Shown piece after piece: positions 34,444 to 43,212 of a DNA stretch of 64,000 nt. The stretch's first letter is position 1. The number at the start of each line of letters is the position of its first letter. Made by a program: the position numbers and the translations under genes. The notes beneath the pieces were generated by a model, which saw only the letters and a list, made by a program, of their open reading frames with translations, had not been told where the DNA came from and did no database searches. This stretch comes from Leifsonia sp. ZF2019 (GTDB lineage: Bacteria; Actinomycetota; Actinomycetes; Actinomycetales; Microbacteriaceae), in contig NZ_CP065037.1 of NCBI RefSeq assembly GCF_019924635.1, positions 3,906,001 to 3,970,000 of the forward strand, written 5' to 3'.

Positions 34444-35040
34444 TCACCACCCCAGCAGCACCACGGCCGTCAGCGCCAGCCACGCGATCATCCCCACGTA
34501 GATCAAGCGCTCGGCCAGGCCGAACACTCCGCGGAGTGCAGGCGTGGCGGCCGAGACGATCGTGAGGACGCTGGCCGCGGTCATCAGCCAGCCGAGCGCG
34601 CTGGAGGCTGCGGCGGCGGCGGAGAGGCCGGAGGTCGCGCCGAACGCGATCGCGGTCATGAAGCCGCCGACCGACGCGGCGGCGAAGGCGCCGAAGGCGA
34701 GCACGTCGTGGAGGCGGCCGGTGGAGGTGCGCGCGGTTCCCGGCGCGTCCATCGGCGCCCAGCTGATGACGGCGCGGGCGACGGCGAGGACGATGAGGGC
34801 GACGATGGCGGGCAGGGTCGCGGGGAGGTCGGTCGCTGCGAAGGCGATCGCGAGAGCGGCTGCGGCGACCGCGGTGCCGAGCGTCTGGACGCGATAGAGC
34901 GCGCTGTGGCGGGAGATTCCGTAGGCGCTGACCGGATCGCGCAGGGGCGCGAGGCCGGACGGGGCGACGTGCAGCACGATCAGCGCCCCGAGGGTGACCG
35001 AGACCCCGGCGAGGGCGACGAGCGTGAGGACGGCCACCAT
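34444..35040 (-). CDS. DUF998 membrane protein
   Basis: The protein has 198 residues with six predicted membrane helices. The DUF998 signature region reads LRDPVSAYGISRHSALYRVQT, followed by SWAPMDAPGTARTSTGRLHDVLA. The function of the family is unknown. The gene begins 4 nt after the stop of the DUF5684-like gene, so they form an operon. Confidence 0.85.
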   Translation of the reverse strand: MVAVLTLVALAGVSVTLGALIVLHVAPSGLAPLRDPVSAYGISRHSALYRVQTLGTAVAAAALAIAFAATDLPATLPAIVALIVLAVARAVISWAPMDAPGTARTSTGRLHDVLAFGAFAAASVGGFMTAIAFGATSGLSAAAAASSALGWLMTAASVLTIVSAATPALRGVFGLAERLIYVGMIAWLALTAVVLLGW

Positions 35041-35044
35041 GCGA

Positions 35045-35497
35045 TCAGGAGGCGGTGGGAGCGGCCGGACCGGAGAGCGGGCCCGGTTCGGCGTAGCCGG
35101 AACGCGGCACGAGTGGTGTGTGACGGGGCGCCCACACAGAGCGGTCCCAGGCGAGGATGCCGTACCAGACGGGCGTGACGAGGATGGCCAGGAGATAGAA
35201 GACGCCCGGCTTTCCGAAGCCGCGCTGGATGTGGACTCCGGCGATGATGAGGAACACCAGGTAGATCAGCTGCCCGACGACCGGGATGAGCCCGATCAGC
35301 ACCAGCCATCCCTTCTGACCGCCGAGTTGGAGGAGCCGCCAGGTGCTGAAGAACGGTACCCACGCCGGCCACCTTTTCAGGCCCGCCTTGCCGAAGATCC
35401 CCATCAGGGCGAAGCCGTAGAAGACGTAGGCGACCAGGCCGCCCAGCGCCGACCAGCCGTAGGCCGCTGTCAGGTCCGTCGTCGTCGTGTAGTCCAC
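35045..35497 (-). CDS. DUF5684-like small membrane protein
   Basis: The protein has 150 residues from GTG 35497 (GGGGGA 5 nt upstream). Four hydrophobic segments are separated by FGKAGLKRWPAWVPFFSTWRLLQLGG and GVHIQRGFGKPG, the pattern of DUF5684 proteins found beside signal peptidases. The C-terminal tail is Pro-rich and soluble. No enzymatic residues are evident. Confidence 0.7.
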   Translation of the reverse strand: MDYTTTTDLTAAYGWSALGGLVAYVFYGFALMGIFGKAGLKRWPAWVPFFSTWRLLQLGGQKGWLVLIGLIPVVGQLIYLVFLIIAGVHIQRGFGKPGVFYLLAILVTPVWYGILAWDRSVWAPRHTPLVPRSGYAEPGPLSGPAAPTAS

Positions 35498-35670
35498 TGT
35501 GTCCCCCGGTCCGGCCCGCCCGCACGGCGCGGCCACGCGACCAGTATGTCCGACGGGCACCGCCGAATCGAAGAGGGGTGGGGTCGACCTCCCGCCACCC
35601 GAGGAATACCGTCGCCGGTGAACCCATTGCAGAGATACGGGTAGGGGTGTCTCGAACGAAAGGACCGCAC

Positions 35671-36057
35671 ATGGCGACCACCGAGCTGACCGGAACGACC
35701 TTCGAATCCACCATCACATCGAACGACATCGTGCTCGTCGACTTCTGGGCCGAGTGGTGCGGCCCGTGCCGTGCGTTCGGGCCGGTGTACGAGACCGTGT
35801 CGGAGAAGAACGACGACATCGTGTTCGGCAAGGTCGACACGGAGGCCGAGCAGGGCCTGTCGAGCGCGGCGGGTATCACGTCCATCCCGACACTGATGGC
35901 GTTCCGCGACGGCATCCTGCTGTTCTCGCAGGCGGGCGCCCTTCCTGCCCCGGCGCTGGAAGACCTGATCGGGCAGATCCGCGGGCTCGACATGGACGAG
36001 ATCCGCAAGACGCTCGACGAGGCGGAGGCCGCGGAGGCGGCTGCCGCGAAGGCGTGA
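35671..36057 (+). CDS. trxA: Thioredoxin
   Basis: The protein has 128 residues. ATG 35671 has AAAGGA 6 nt upstream. VLVDFWAEWCGPCRAF holds the CGPC redox centre; DTEAEQGLSSAAGITSIPTLMAF contains the cis-Pro. It has about 20 residues beyond a standard thioredoxin, an Ala/Glu-rich helix (RKTLDEAEAAEAAAA). It reduces cytoplasmic disulfides and stands alone in its own promoter unit. Confidence 0.95.
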   Translation: MATTELTGTTFESTITSNDIVLVDFWAEWCGPCRAFGPVYETVSEKNDDIVFGKVDTEAEQGLSSAAGITSIPTLMAFRDGILLFSQAGALPAPALEDLIGQIRGLDMDEIRKTLDEAEAAEAAAAKA

Positions 36058-36175
36058 CCGCCCCGGCAGCGGACTGCGCCCGGACGGTTCCTCGCGCTCG
36101 CCCGACACGCGAGAGGTGAGACGCGCCGCGCCCGATCGTGATACGACTGGCGGACGACGACAGATCGGATCACCC

Positions 36176-37684
36176 GTGCGCAGAGACGCCCGCCGCTTCG
36201 CCGCGGCCGACACGACAGCCTCCGACGCCCTCGGCGGGGGCGACCCGCTCGCGGCGGGCGGCCCCTTCGTCACCGACCTCGAGAGGGTCCAGTTCTCGCC
36301 CTACTTCTCGCGCCTGTCGGCGGTCACGCAGGTCGTGTCCCCCTCCACCGCCGGCGCACCGGTGCACAATCGGCTGACGCACACGATGAAGGTCGCCTCC
36401 GTCGCCCGTTCGATCGCCGAGCGCATCGGGGACACCGATGCCGGACCGTGCGATCCCACCGTGGTGGAGGCTGCGGCGTGCGCACACGACCTGGGGCATC
36501 CCCCGTTCGGCCACCTCGGCGAGGCGGTGCTCAACCGCATCGCTCGCGACGAGCTCGGCCTCGCCGACGGCTTCGAGGGCAACGCGCAGACCTACCGCAT
36601 CATCGCCTCGCTCGATGTGATCGAGAGCGCGCCGAGCGGGCTCGACCTCACCGCGGCCACCCGGGCGGCGATCGCGAAGTACCCGTGGTCGCCACGGGTG
36701 GACGTGCGGGCGCTGCACCACGCCGACTCCGTGCCGCGCGGCATCCACCGCACGGGCGCCGACTACGACGTCTTCAAGTATTCGGCCTACTTCGTCGACG
36801 AGGCCGACCTCGACGACGCCCGGGAGCAGGTGGAGGCGCGCCCGCTCCGACAGACCGCCGAGGGCGCCGTCATGGACATCTCGGACGATATCGCCTACTC
36901 GGTGCACGACATCGACGACTTCTACCGGGCCGGCATCCTCGACCACGCATCGGTGACGGCCGAGTTCCACGGCTGGCTCGACGACGTGCCCAGCTGGGCG
37001 GCGGCCTCCTCTCACGACCTGGCGGGCAGCTCCGCTCCCGGGGCCGCGCTGGAGCGTCTGCGCCGCAAGGTGGACCGCGACGACCCGTGGATCGCCGAGG
37101 ACGACGCCTTCTACGACGCGGTCTGGGCGGTGAACGCCGAGCTGGTCGACGCGCTCCTCATCCGCCCCTTCGACGGCTCCCTCGCCCTCGAGCGCGAGCT
37201 AGCGGCGTTCACCGGCCGCTGGATCCGCGGTTTCGTCGACTCGGTGGGCGTGGCGACGGGCGACTCCCTGCGCACGGGCCCGCTCAGTCTGGGGCCGGCG
37301 GCCTGGCACCGGGTCGAGATCCTCAAGTTCCTGCACCGCCAGTTCGTGCTCAGCCGTCCCGACCTCGCCATCCAGCAGCGCGGCCTCAGCACCGTGATCT
37401 CCCGCACCGTCCGCGCCCTCATCGAGTGGATGGACGACGAGCACGACCGCCACCGTGTGCCCCGCCGCCTGCGCGAGCTGATCGACCTCGCCCACGAGGA
37501 CTACGCGGCGATGGACGCCACCCGCTACCGTGCCGTCGCCGCCTGGCGCCCCGTCGACGAGCTCTCCCGCGCCCGCGGGGTGATCGACTACGTCGCCTCC
37601 CTCACCGACGCCCAGGCCGCCGACCTCTCCGACGCCCTCTCGGGCCGCGGCGACCGCATCTGGTCGCTCGGGCACCGGGTCTAG
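36176..37684 (+). CDS. dgt: HD-domain deoxyguanosinetriphosphate triphosphohydrolase-like protein
   Basis: The protein has 502 residues from GTG 36176; GTG 36116 is a longer alternative and neither has a strong ribosome site. The dGTPase layout is seen: RLTHTMKVASVARSIAERIG, AAACAHDLGHPPFGHLGE (HD metal residues), FEGNAQTYRII and MDISDDIAYSVHDIDDFYR with the last metal Asp. dGTPases remove triphosphate from dNTPs and tune pool size. Members of this longer type hydrolyse several dNTPs. It lies convergent to the PAP2 gene across a shared hairpin. Confidence 0.9.
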   Translation: MRRDARRFAAADTTASDALGGGDPLAAGGPFVTDLERVQFSPYFSRLSAVTQVVSPSTAGAPVHNRLTHTMKVASVARSIAERIGDTDAGPCDPTVVEAAACAHDLGHPPFGHLGEAVLNRIARDELGLADGFEGNAQTYRIIASLDVIESAPSGLDLTAATRAAIAKYPWSPRVDVRALHHADSVPRGIHRTGADYDVFKYSAYFVDEADLDDAREQVEARPLRQTAEGAVMDISDDIAYSVHDIDDFYRAGILDHASVTAEFHGWLDDVPSWAAASSHDLAGSSAPGAALERLRRKVDRDDPWIAEDDAFYDAVWAVNAELVDALLIRPFDGSLALERELAAFTGRWIRGFVDSVGVATGDSLRTGPLSLGPAAWHRVEILKFLHRQFVLSRPDLAIQQRGLSTVISRTVRALIEWMDDEHDRHRVPRRLRELIDLAHEDYAAMDATRYRAVAAWRPVDELSRARGVIDYVASLTDAQAADLSDALSGRGDRIWSLGHRV

Positions 37685-37692
37685 CGCGCCAC

Positions 37693-37749
37693 AGCGGGGT
37701 CGCATCCTGCCGCTTCGCGCCTGCCAGAACGGCAGAATGCGACCCCGCT
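37693..37749. terminator. Bidirectional hairpin, dispersed-repeat family copy 1
   Basis: 20-bp arms (37693-37712 and 37730-37749) with one mismatch and a 17-nt loop, between two convergent genes. The sequence ggggtcgcatcctgccgcttc (37696-37716 less its ends) recurs inverted at 46143-46163, also between convergent genes. Confidence 0.8.
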
Positions 37750-37754
37750 CCGGT

Positions 37755-38432
37755 TCAGACGCGCCTGGCGAACAGCCGCGCCGCCAGCAGATTCCACAGG
37801 CCCGCGAACAGCAGCACTCCGGCGACGCCGTTGAGCACCGCGCCGACGACGTCGGTGACGTAGTGGACGCCGACGTACAGGCGCGACCAGGCCACCAGGA
37901 GCACGAACACCGCCCCGACCACCAGCACGACGGTGCGGGCGAGCGGGCGCCGGAAGATCAGCACGAGCGCAGTGACCAGAGCGGTCGCGAAGACCACATG
38001 TCCGCTCGGGTAGCTGAGAGTCGCCGGGCTGACGTGGAGGGGGTGCACCAGGCCCGCGGTGGAGGGACGCGGCTGGGCGACGACCGCCTTCACGATCAGG
38101 GTGGTGATCCAGCCGAGGCCGGTGACGGCGCAGACGCCGAGCGCGAGACGCCAACCGCGCACGAGCAACAGCACGACGAAGACCACTGCGAGGATGACGG
38201 CGACGACGACGGGCTTGTCGAGCTTGTCCAGCAGGCGCGCGATGTCGTCGAGGGTGTGCGCGTGAGCGCGGTTGATCGTGTCGTCGAGGGTGGCGGCGCG
38301 CAGCGCGGGCAGCGCCTTGGCGGCGAAGCCCAGGGCGAACGTGGCGGCGAAGAGGACGACGGTCCAGACGATCCAGTGGCGCGGGACGCGCAGCGCGGCG
38401 GAGCTCATCGTGCCAGTCAAGCGGAGGCTCAC
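37755..38432 (-). CDS. PAP2-family membrane phosphatase
   Basis: The protein has 225 residues from GTG 38432, which overlaps the stop of the upstream gene in GTGA; ATG 38408 is an alternative. The three phosphatase motifs are present: KAVVAQPRPS, YPSGH (SYPSGHVVFATAL) and SRLYVGVHYVTDVVGA. About six membrane helices surround them. Such enzymes dephosphorylate undecaprenyl pyrophosphate or phosphatidic acid at the outer face of the membrane. The tie to the COG4705 gene and the sensor-kinase pair suggests envelope stress control. Confidence 0.92.
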   Translation of the reverse strand: MSLRLTGTMSSAALRVPRHWIVWTVVLFAATFALGFAAKALPALRAATLDDTINRAHAHTLDDIARLLDKLDKPVVVAVILAVVFVVLLLVRGWRLALGVCAVTGLGWITTLIVKAVVAQPRPSTAGLVHPLHVSPATLSYPSGHVVFATALVTALVLIFRRPLARTVVLVVGAVFVLLVAWSRLYVGVHYVTDVVGAVLNGVAGVLLFAGLWNLLAARLFARRV

Positions 38433-39193
38433 TGAGCAACCTCTAGGGACCCGGCCCGGGATCCTGAGGATTCCCGAGGACGGCGCGAGAGCAGCCCGAC
38501 GCAGACGACGATCGCGGCGAGCAGGACGAGGCTGACGGGGCCGGTCCCGAACCCGAGGCCGCCGAGGGAGTGCGGGCGCGAGAACCAGTCCGCGAACGAA
38601 GCGCCGAACGGCCGGGTGAGCACGTACGAGGTCCAGAAAGCGGCGGTCGCGCCCATCCCCCACCACCGATAGGCCGCGCCGGGCAGAGCGAACAGCAGCC
38701 CGAACAGGAGACCGGAGGCGAGGAACCCGAGTCCGAACGTGACCGCCGTCAGGTCGCCCACGGCGGTGCCCAGAGCGAACGTCGCGAGCACAGCGCACCA
38801 GTAGAACGCCTCACGCGCCCGCGTGTCGATGCGGTGCACGGAGAGCGTGCGCTGCGTCGCGTACCAGCCCAGGAACACGGCGGCGAGGACGATCGCGAAG
38901 CCGACGGCCGAGACGAGGTACGGCACCCCGAACTGCACGTGCAGCACGTCCGCGACCATCGTCCCGAACACGGCGACCATCAGCACGGCGAGCCAGTAGA
39001 TCCAGGGCACGTACCGGCGTGCGGCGAACTGCACGACGAGGGCGGCGGCGAAGACGACGAAGGTCGCGGGGACGACGAGATACGGGTCGAACGTCTTCAC
39101 CAGGAAGTCGGACGCCGTCTCGCCCAGTGCGGTGGTCAGCAGCTTGGCGGCCCAGAACAGGGCCGTGACCTCGGGTACCTTGTTGCGCAGCAT
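38429..39193 (-). CDS. COG4705-type membrane protein
   Basis: The protein has 254 residues with about eight membrane helices. VPEVTALFWAAKLLTTALGETASDFLV and AFYWCAVLATFALGTAVGDL are the repeated halves typical of COG4705 proteins. Function is unknown. It is divergent from the response-regulator gene and shares with it the inverted box at 39215-39276. It is translationally coupled to the PAP2 gene. Confidence 0.85.
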   Translation of the reverse strand: MLRNKVPEVTALFWAAKLLTTALGETASDFLVKTFDPYLVVPATFVVFAAALVVQFAARRYVPWIYWLAVLMVAVFGTMVADVLHVQFGVPYLVSAVGFAIVLAAVFLGWYATQRTLSVHRIDTRAREAFYWCAVLATFALGTAVGDLTAVTFGLGFLASGLLFGLLFALPGAAYRWWGMGATAAFWTSYVLTRPFGASFADWFSRPHSLGGLGFGTGPVSLVLLAAIVVCVGLLSRRPRESSGSRAGSLEVAQ

Positions 39194-39214
39194 GGTGACA
39201 GCATCCGGGATTCC

Positions 39215-39276
39215 CTCCCAGAATCCTCTGAGACGGATCCCGGCCGACCGCGACGATTCTCAGCGGCATCTGGGAG
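39215..39276. promoter_or_regulatory. Mirror-image response-regulator boxes in divergent promoter
   Basis: On the minus strand 39215-39233 reads tctcagaggattctgggag and on the plus strand 39258-39276 reads tctcagcggcatctgggag, 16 of 19 identical. Each faces one of the two divergent genes, as expected for OmpR-type sites controlling both. Confidence 0.65.
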
Positions 39277-39320
39277 CCGAGCGGCGAGGCTGGAGACCAC
39301 GGGAGCGGGAGGAGCGGCGG

Positions 39321-39986
39321 GTGACGACGGAGAGGCTGCGCGTGCTGCTCATCGAAGACGACCCCCGGCTGGGACCGCTCATCGAGCAGGTGCTGGCCGA
39401 GGTCTACGACGTCACCCGCGCCGTCGACGGGGAGGCCGGGCTGGCCGTCGCCCTCGCCGGCGACTTCGACGCGTTCGTGGTCGACCGCCGTCTCCCGACG
39501 CTGAGCGGCACGGAGGTTGTCACCACGCTGCGCGAGCGTCGGGTCGTGGCGCCCATCCTGATGCTGACGGCGCTCGGCGCGGTGCGCGACCGCGTGGAGG
39601 GACTCGACGCGGGCGCCAACGACTACCTGGTGAAGCCGTTCGAGTTCGACGAGCTGCTCGCGCGCCTGCGCGCCCTGACCCGCACCTTCACCGGCGAGGG
39701 GAAGGAACTGCCGATCGGGGAGTGGCGATTCCACCCGGAGAGCCGGGCGGTGTACTCGCCGTACGACGGCCGCATCCTCCTCACCGACCGCGAGAGCGCG
39801 CTCCTGCGACTCCTCGCCGAGAGCCCGCTGCGCACCTTCAGCCGCCGCCAGATCCTGGAGGCGGTGTTCGCGGCGGACGAGCAGCCCGGCACCGTCGACA
39901 CCTACGTGCATTACGTGCGGCGCAAGACGGACCCGGACATCATCACCACCGTGCGCGGCCAGGGGTACCGGCTGGGGCAGCTGTGA
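39321..39986 (+). CDS. OmpR/PhoB-type response regulator
   Basis: The protein has 221 residues from GTG 39321 (GGAGGAG site). The receiver domain has acidic LLIEDDPR, phospho-Asp in AFVVDRRLP, Thr in LMLTALG and Lys in LVKPFEFDEL. The C-terminal winged helix has LTDRESALLRLLAE, RRQILEAVF and TVDTYVHYVRRK followed by GYRLG. It overlaps the kinase gene by 4 nt. Likely targets include its own promoter, the COG4705/PAP2 unit and perhaps the DedA gene, because all carry similar boxes. Confidence 0.94.
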   Translation: MTTERLRVLLIEDDPRLGPLIEQVLAEVYDVTRAVDGEAGLAVALAGDFDAFVVDRRLPTLSGTEVVTTLRERRVVAPILMLTALGAVRDRVEGLDAGANDYLVKPFEFDELLARLRALTRTFTGEGKELPIGEWRFHPESRAVYSPYDGRILLTDRESALLRLLAESPLRTFSRRQILEAVFAADEQPGTVDTYVHYVRRKTDPDIITTVRGQGYRLGQL

Positions 39987-40966
39987 TCGGCCGCCCGCGC
40001 CCGCACGACCCCGAACTGCAGGAGGTGCGCCGCGCCTCCCGCATGGTCGGCCTGCAGCTGGCGATCGCCTCCGGAGCGCTCGTCGTCGTCGCGATCGGCG
40101 TCGCGTTCCTGTTCGTGCTCGACCAGCTGCGACCCGCGGAGGTCGACGAGCCGCCGAAGCCGGGCGAGCACAAGATCTACATCGACACCGTCGAGGCGAT
40201 GGTCGCCCTGATCGTGGTCGGGGTGCTCGCGGTCGGGATCGCCGGCGCCGTCAGCATGGTCGCGACGCGGCGCGCGGTGCGCCCGCTGGGCCGGGCGCTG
40301 CAGTTGCAGCGCGACTTCGTCGCGGACGCGAGCCACGAGCTGCGCACACCGCTCGCCGTGCTGGACGCGCGGCTCCAGGTGCTGCAGCGGGGGCTGGCGC
40401 CCGACGATCCGTCAGCGCCCGCGGTGGCGGAACTGCGGGAGGACGCCCGCACGATGATCGACGTGGTGAACGACCTCCTCCTGGCCGCCGACCCGGAACG
40501 GGAGGCCGCGGTCGCGCCCGCCCCGATGCGCGATCCTGTGGCGCGCGCCGTCGAGTCGCTGGCGGTGCTCGCCGGCGACGCGGGCGTCGAGCTCGTGCTG
40601 GAGGCCGACGACGTACGGACGACGGTCCCGCCGGCGAGCCTGCAGCGCTGTGCAACGGCACTGGTCGACAACGCGCTCGCCCACTCGCCGAGCGGCGGCC
40701 GGGTGACCGTGACCATCGCGCACGAGGGCTCGGACGCCCTCCTGGCCGTCGCGGACCAGGGATCGGGGATCGCCGGGATCGACCCGACCCGCATCTTCGA
40801 CCGGTTCGCTCGCGCGCAGCCGGCCGCCCCGCGGCGTTCGGGGGCGGGGTTCGGCATCGGCCTCGCCCTGGTGCGGGAGATCGCCGCCCGGCACGGCGGC
40901 AGCGTCGCAGTCGACTCCACCGGGCCGAGCGGCACCGTACTCGTCCTGCGGCTCCCGGCGGCCTGA
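39983..40966 (+). CDS. Sensor histidine kinase
   Basis: The protein has 327 residues; GTG 39983 overlaps the regulator stop in GTGA. Two membrane helices (about 22-45 and 68-90) flank a very short external loop of some 25 residues (DQLRPAEVDEPPKPGEHKIY), so it probably senses membrane state or a partner. The dimer/phosphorylation helix is FVADASHELRTPLAVL, with N-box LVDNALAHSPSGG, G1 ADQGSGI and G2 GAGFGIGLALVREIA. It phosphorylates the regulator encoded just before it. Confidence 0.94.
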   Translation: MIGRPRPHDPELQEVRRASRMVGLQLAIASGALVVVAIGVAFLFVLDQLRPAEVDEPPKPGEHKIYIDTVEAMVALIVVGVLAVGIAGAVSMVATRRAVRPLGRALQLQRDFVADASHELRTPLAVLDARLQVLQRGLAPDDPSAPAVAELREDARTMIDVVNDLLLAADPEREAAVAPAPMRDPVARAVESLAVLAGDAGVELVLEADDVRTTVPPASLQRCATALVDNALAHSPSGGRVTVTIAHEGSDALLAVADQGSGIAGIDPTRIFDRFARAQPAAPRRSGAGFGIGLALVREIAARHGGSVAVDSTGPSGTVLVLRLPAA

Positions 40967-40977
40967 ACCCCGGTCGC

Positions 40978-41619
40978 TCAAGAATCAGCGCGCGCCCGGC
41001 GCCGCAGCGCGATGACACGGATGAGAACCGGCACCACGGAGATCACGACGATTCCGATGAGCACCAGGTCGAGGTAGCGGGCGACGAAGTCGGCGACCCC
41101 GGGGATATGCCCGAGCCCGTAGCCGAGCAGGATGACGCCGGTCGCCCAGACCGCCGCCCCGACGATGTTGTAGACGGTGAACAGCGCCCACCGCATCCGC
41201 CCGACCCCCGCGGCGACCGGAGCGAAGGTGCGCACGACGGGCACGAAGCGCGCGACCGTGACCGCCGCCCCGCCGAACCGGTCGAAGAAGTGCTGCGTGC
41301 GCGTCACGCTCGCCCGGCTGAAGAAGCCCGACTCCCTGCGCTCGAACACGGCCGGACCTCCCCGCCGCCCGATCGTGTACCCGACCTGGTCGCCCAGCAC
41401 CGCCGCCAGCACCACCGCGACGACGATCACCCACAGCGGCTCCGTGAAGTGACCGCTCAGCGTGAGCACGCCGGTGAAGAACAGCAGCGTGTCCCCCGGC
41501 AGGAAAAAGCCGACCAGCATCCCCGTCTCCACGAGAACGATCGCGCAGACGCCCAGCAGCGCCCACGGTCCCGCGGCCTGGATGATCCCCTGCGGATCGA
41601 TGAGTCCCGAATGCACCAT
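40978..41619 (-). CDS. DedA-family membrane protein
   Basis: The protein has 213 residues. It contains VETGMLVGFFLPGDTLLFFTGVL, GDQVGYTIGRRGG and RFVPVVRTFAPVAAGVGRM, which are the conserved DedA/SNARE-assoc blocks including the re-entrant loop residues. DedA proteins are linked to polyprenyl-phosphate or phospholipid recycling across the membrane. With a PAP2 phosphatase and a sensor kinase nearby this suggests an envelope lipid-carrier theme. Ends 11 nt from the convergent kinase gene. Confidence 0.93.
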   Translation of the reverse strand: MVHSGLIDPQGIIQAAGPWALLGVCAIVLVETGMLVGFFLPGDTLLFFTGVLTLSGHFTEPLWVIVVAVVLAAVLGDQVGYTIGRRGGPAVFERRESGFFSRASVTRTQHFFDRFGGAAVTVARFVPVVRTFAPVAAGVGRMRWALFTVYNIVGAAVWATGVILLGYGLGHIPGVADFVARYLDLVLIGIVVISVVPVLIRVIALRRRARADS

Positions 41620-41640
41620 GGACCCACCCTTCCGCGCACG

Positions 41641-41658
41641 CCCTCAGAACTCTCTAAG
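41641..41658 (-). promoter_or_regulatory. Candidate response-regulator box upstream of DedA gene
   Basis: On the minus strand cttagagagttctgaggg matches 13 of 18 positions of the boxes at 39215-39276, 22 nt before the DedA start. Weaker than the other two. Confidence 0.4.
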
Positions 41659-41667
41659 TACGCCGTC

Positions 41668-42294
41668 TCACGTCAGGGGGAGGCCGAAGGCCGCGCTGTG
41701 GAGGGGGAGGCCCTGGGCCGTGGTGGGGGCGAGGAGGGTCTCCGCGGCGGCGCGGTCGAAGCGGCCGATGGTGCAGGCGCCGATCTTCTGGTGCTGGGCG
41801 ACGAGGAGCATGCTCTGGATCAGCTGGCCGGCCTCCAGCAGGAGGAAGCGTTCGGCGTTGTCGCCGAAGTGCTGCTCCGCGGCGTAGCCGTCGCCGACCG
41901 CGAAGACGTGCACCGCCTCCGTCTCGGCGATTCCGCGGTTGGCGAGCACGCCCGTCAGCCACTCGCGGGGCGCCGCGTCGATGCCCAGCGGCGCGAGGGT
42001 GTGCTCCTTGGGCTCGTAGCGGTAGAACGCCGGCGGGACGCCGTCGACGGCGCACACCGCCACGACGCACGCCACCGGGTAGGCGCGACCCGGGGACGGG
42101 GTGCCGCGGCCGAAGCGCTCCGTGATCCCGGCTGCCTCGTTGAGCAACGTGCCGAGAACGGTGAGCGGGAGCGGGCCGGATGCGAACTCGTGCTGGGAGC
42201 GGCGCTCACGCAGCGCGGTGACGACGCTGACGCCGGAGGCCGGGTAGTACAGCTCCGGCGAGGGCAGGGGGATGGTCCGCAGGATCGTTCTCAC
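41668..42294 (-). CDS. SagB-like nitroreductase-family oxidoreductase
   Basis: From GTG 42294 the protein has 208 residues; TTG 42306 is an alternative. ALRERRSQHEFASGPLPLTVLGTLL is the usual FMN-binding opening of SagB/ThcOx-type proteins, followed by PSPGRAYPVACVVAV, a FYRYEPKEHTLAPLG segment, GDNAERFLLLEAGQLIQSMLLVA and IGACTIGRFD. SagB proteins oxidise azolines in thiazole/oxazole-modified peptides, but no precursor peptide, cyclodehydratase or YcaO gene is in the window. Standalone members are common and may act in flavin-dependent reduction. Confidence 0.8.
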   Translation of the reverse strand: MRTILRTIPLPSPELYYPASGVSVVTALRERRSQHEFASGPLPLTVLGTLLNEAAGITERFGRGTPSPGRAYPVACVVAVCAVDGVPPAFYRYEPKEHTLAPLGIDAAPREWLTGVLANRGIAETEAVHVFAVGDGYAAEQHFGDNAERFLLLEAGQLIQSMLLVAQHQKIGACTIGRFDRAAAETLLAPTTAQGLPLHSAAFGLPLT

Positions 42295-42361
42295 GCCCCC
42301 AGTCAAGCGACGGCGTCCCCGGCACGCGCTCCCCGATCCCGGAACTAACCGGCGGGGGACG

Positions 42362-42394
42362 ACGAAGCGCCCGGCACGGGGCCGGGCGCTTCGT
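42362..42394 (-). terminator. Terminator after FAS1 lipoprotein gene
   Basis: Perfect 14-bp inverted repeat (42362-42375 and 42381-42394) with a 5-nt loop, 15 nt after the FAS1 stop and before the nitroreductase start on the same strand. Confidence 0.8.
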
Positions 42395-42408
42395 GGTTCA
42401 GAGCAGGG

Positions 42409-43071
42409 TCACTGCGCCGGGGGCATCAGCACCGAGTCGATGAGGTACACCGTGGCGTTGGCGGTGTGGACGCCGCCGCAGATGACGTTGGCGTCGTTGA
42501 CCTTGATCGAGTCGCCCGAGCCGGTGACGGTGACGGTGCCGCCCTCGACCGTCTTGTGGGTGCCGTCGATGTCGGAGGGCGAGATCTGGCCGGGCACCAC
42601 GTGGTACGTGAGGATCTTGGTCAGCGTGTCGGCGCCGGCGTCGGTCTTCAGCGTGTCGATGGTGGCGGAGTCGATCTTCGCGAAGGCGCTGTCGACCGGT
42701 GCGAAGACGGTGAACTCACCGCCGTTGAGGGTGTCGACCAGGTTGACCTTCGGGTTGAGCTTGCCCGAGACCGCCGCGACCAGCGTGGTGAGCAGCGGGT
42801 TGTTGGAGGCGGCGGTCGCCACCGGGTCCTGCGACATGCCGGCGACGGAGCCGGCACCGGTCGGGACCTGCTTGGCGTAGGCGGCGCAGCCGGAGCCGAC
42901 CAGGTCGGCCGCCGGGTCCATGGTGGCGGAGGCCGACGGGGTGGTCATCGAGGAGCCGGAGGACGAGCTCGACGACGAGCCCGAACCCGAACCGGACGAA
43001 CACCCGGTCAGGGCCAGGGCGAGGGCCGCGACCGTTCCGGCGACGGCGAGCGAGATCTTGGAAGTGCGCAT
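42409..43071 (-). CDS. Fasciclin (FAS1) domain lipoprotein, MPT83/MPT70-like
   Basis: The protein has 220 residues from ATG 43071 (AAGGAG site). The lipobox LTGC places the lipidated Cys at residue 24. A Ser/Gly-rich linker leads to one FAS1 domain with [38 protein letters not shown] and [14 protein letters not shown] (H2-type motif). FAS1 lipoproteins such as mycobacterial MPT83 and MPT70 are surface adhesion proteins. It is divergent from dipZ, as in the mycobacterial SigK regulon, and has a matching promoter. Confidence 0.92.
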   Translation of the reverse strand: MRTSKISLAVAGTVAALALALTGCSSGSGSGSSSSSSSGSSMTTPSASATMDPAADLVGSGCAAYAKQVPTGAGSVAGMSQDPVATAASNNPLLTTLVAAVSGKLNPKVNLVDTLNGGEFTVFAPVDSAFAKIDSATIDTLKTDAGADTLTKILTYHVVPGQISPSDIDGTHKTVEGGTVTVTGSGDSIKVNDANVICGGVHTANATVYLIDSVLMPPAQ

Positions 43072-43135
43072 TGTGAGACTCCTTCGTGCGTTCATGCAGT
43101 GATTGACGTGCTACGACGTGCTTGCTACGACGGGG

Positions 43136-43205
43136 CTTCGGAGCCTCGCTCCCGATCGGATTGGAACGTCGTCCGACCAATCCGATCCGGATGCCGCCGC
43201 CGAAC
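43136..43205. promoter_or_regulatory. Divergent SigK-like promoters of FAS1 gene and dipZ
   Basis: An 11-bp perfect inverted repeat, gatcggattgg (43154-43164) and ccaatccgatc (43177-43187), provides the two -35 elements. Rightward: CAATCC (43178-43183), 16 bp, CCGAAC (43200-43205), dipZ ATG 7 nt later. Leftward on the minus strand: CAATCC (43158-43163), 16 bp, CCGAAG (43136-43141). This closely resembles the CCATCC-N16/17-CCGAAT consensus I recall for mycobacterial SigK. Confidence 0.65.
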
Positions 43206-43212
43206 GCAGGGC

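Noticed and set aside
36116..36175. Longer N-terminus for the dGTPase-like protein
   Set aside because: The extra 20 residues carry no family similarity and the start lacks a better ribosome site.
41668..42294. SagB-like protein as evidence of a modified-peptide cluster
   Set aside because: No YcaO, SagC/D, precursor peptide or exporter gene is nearby; standalone nitroreductases are common.
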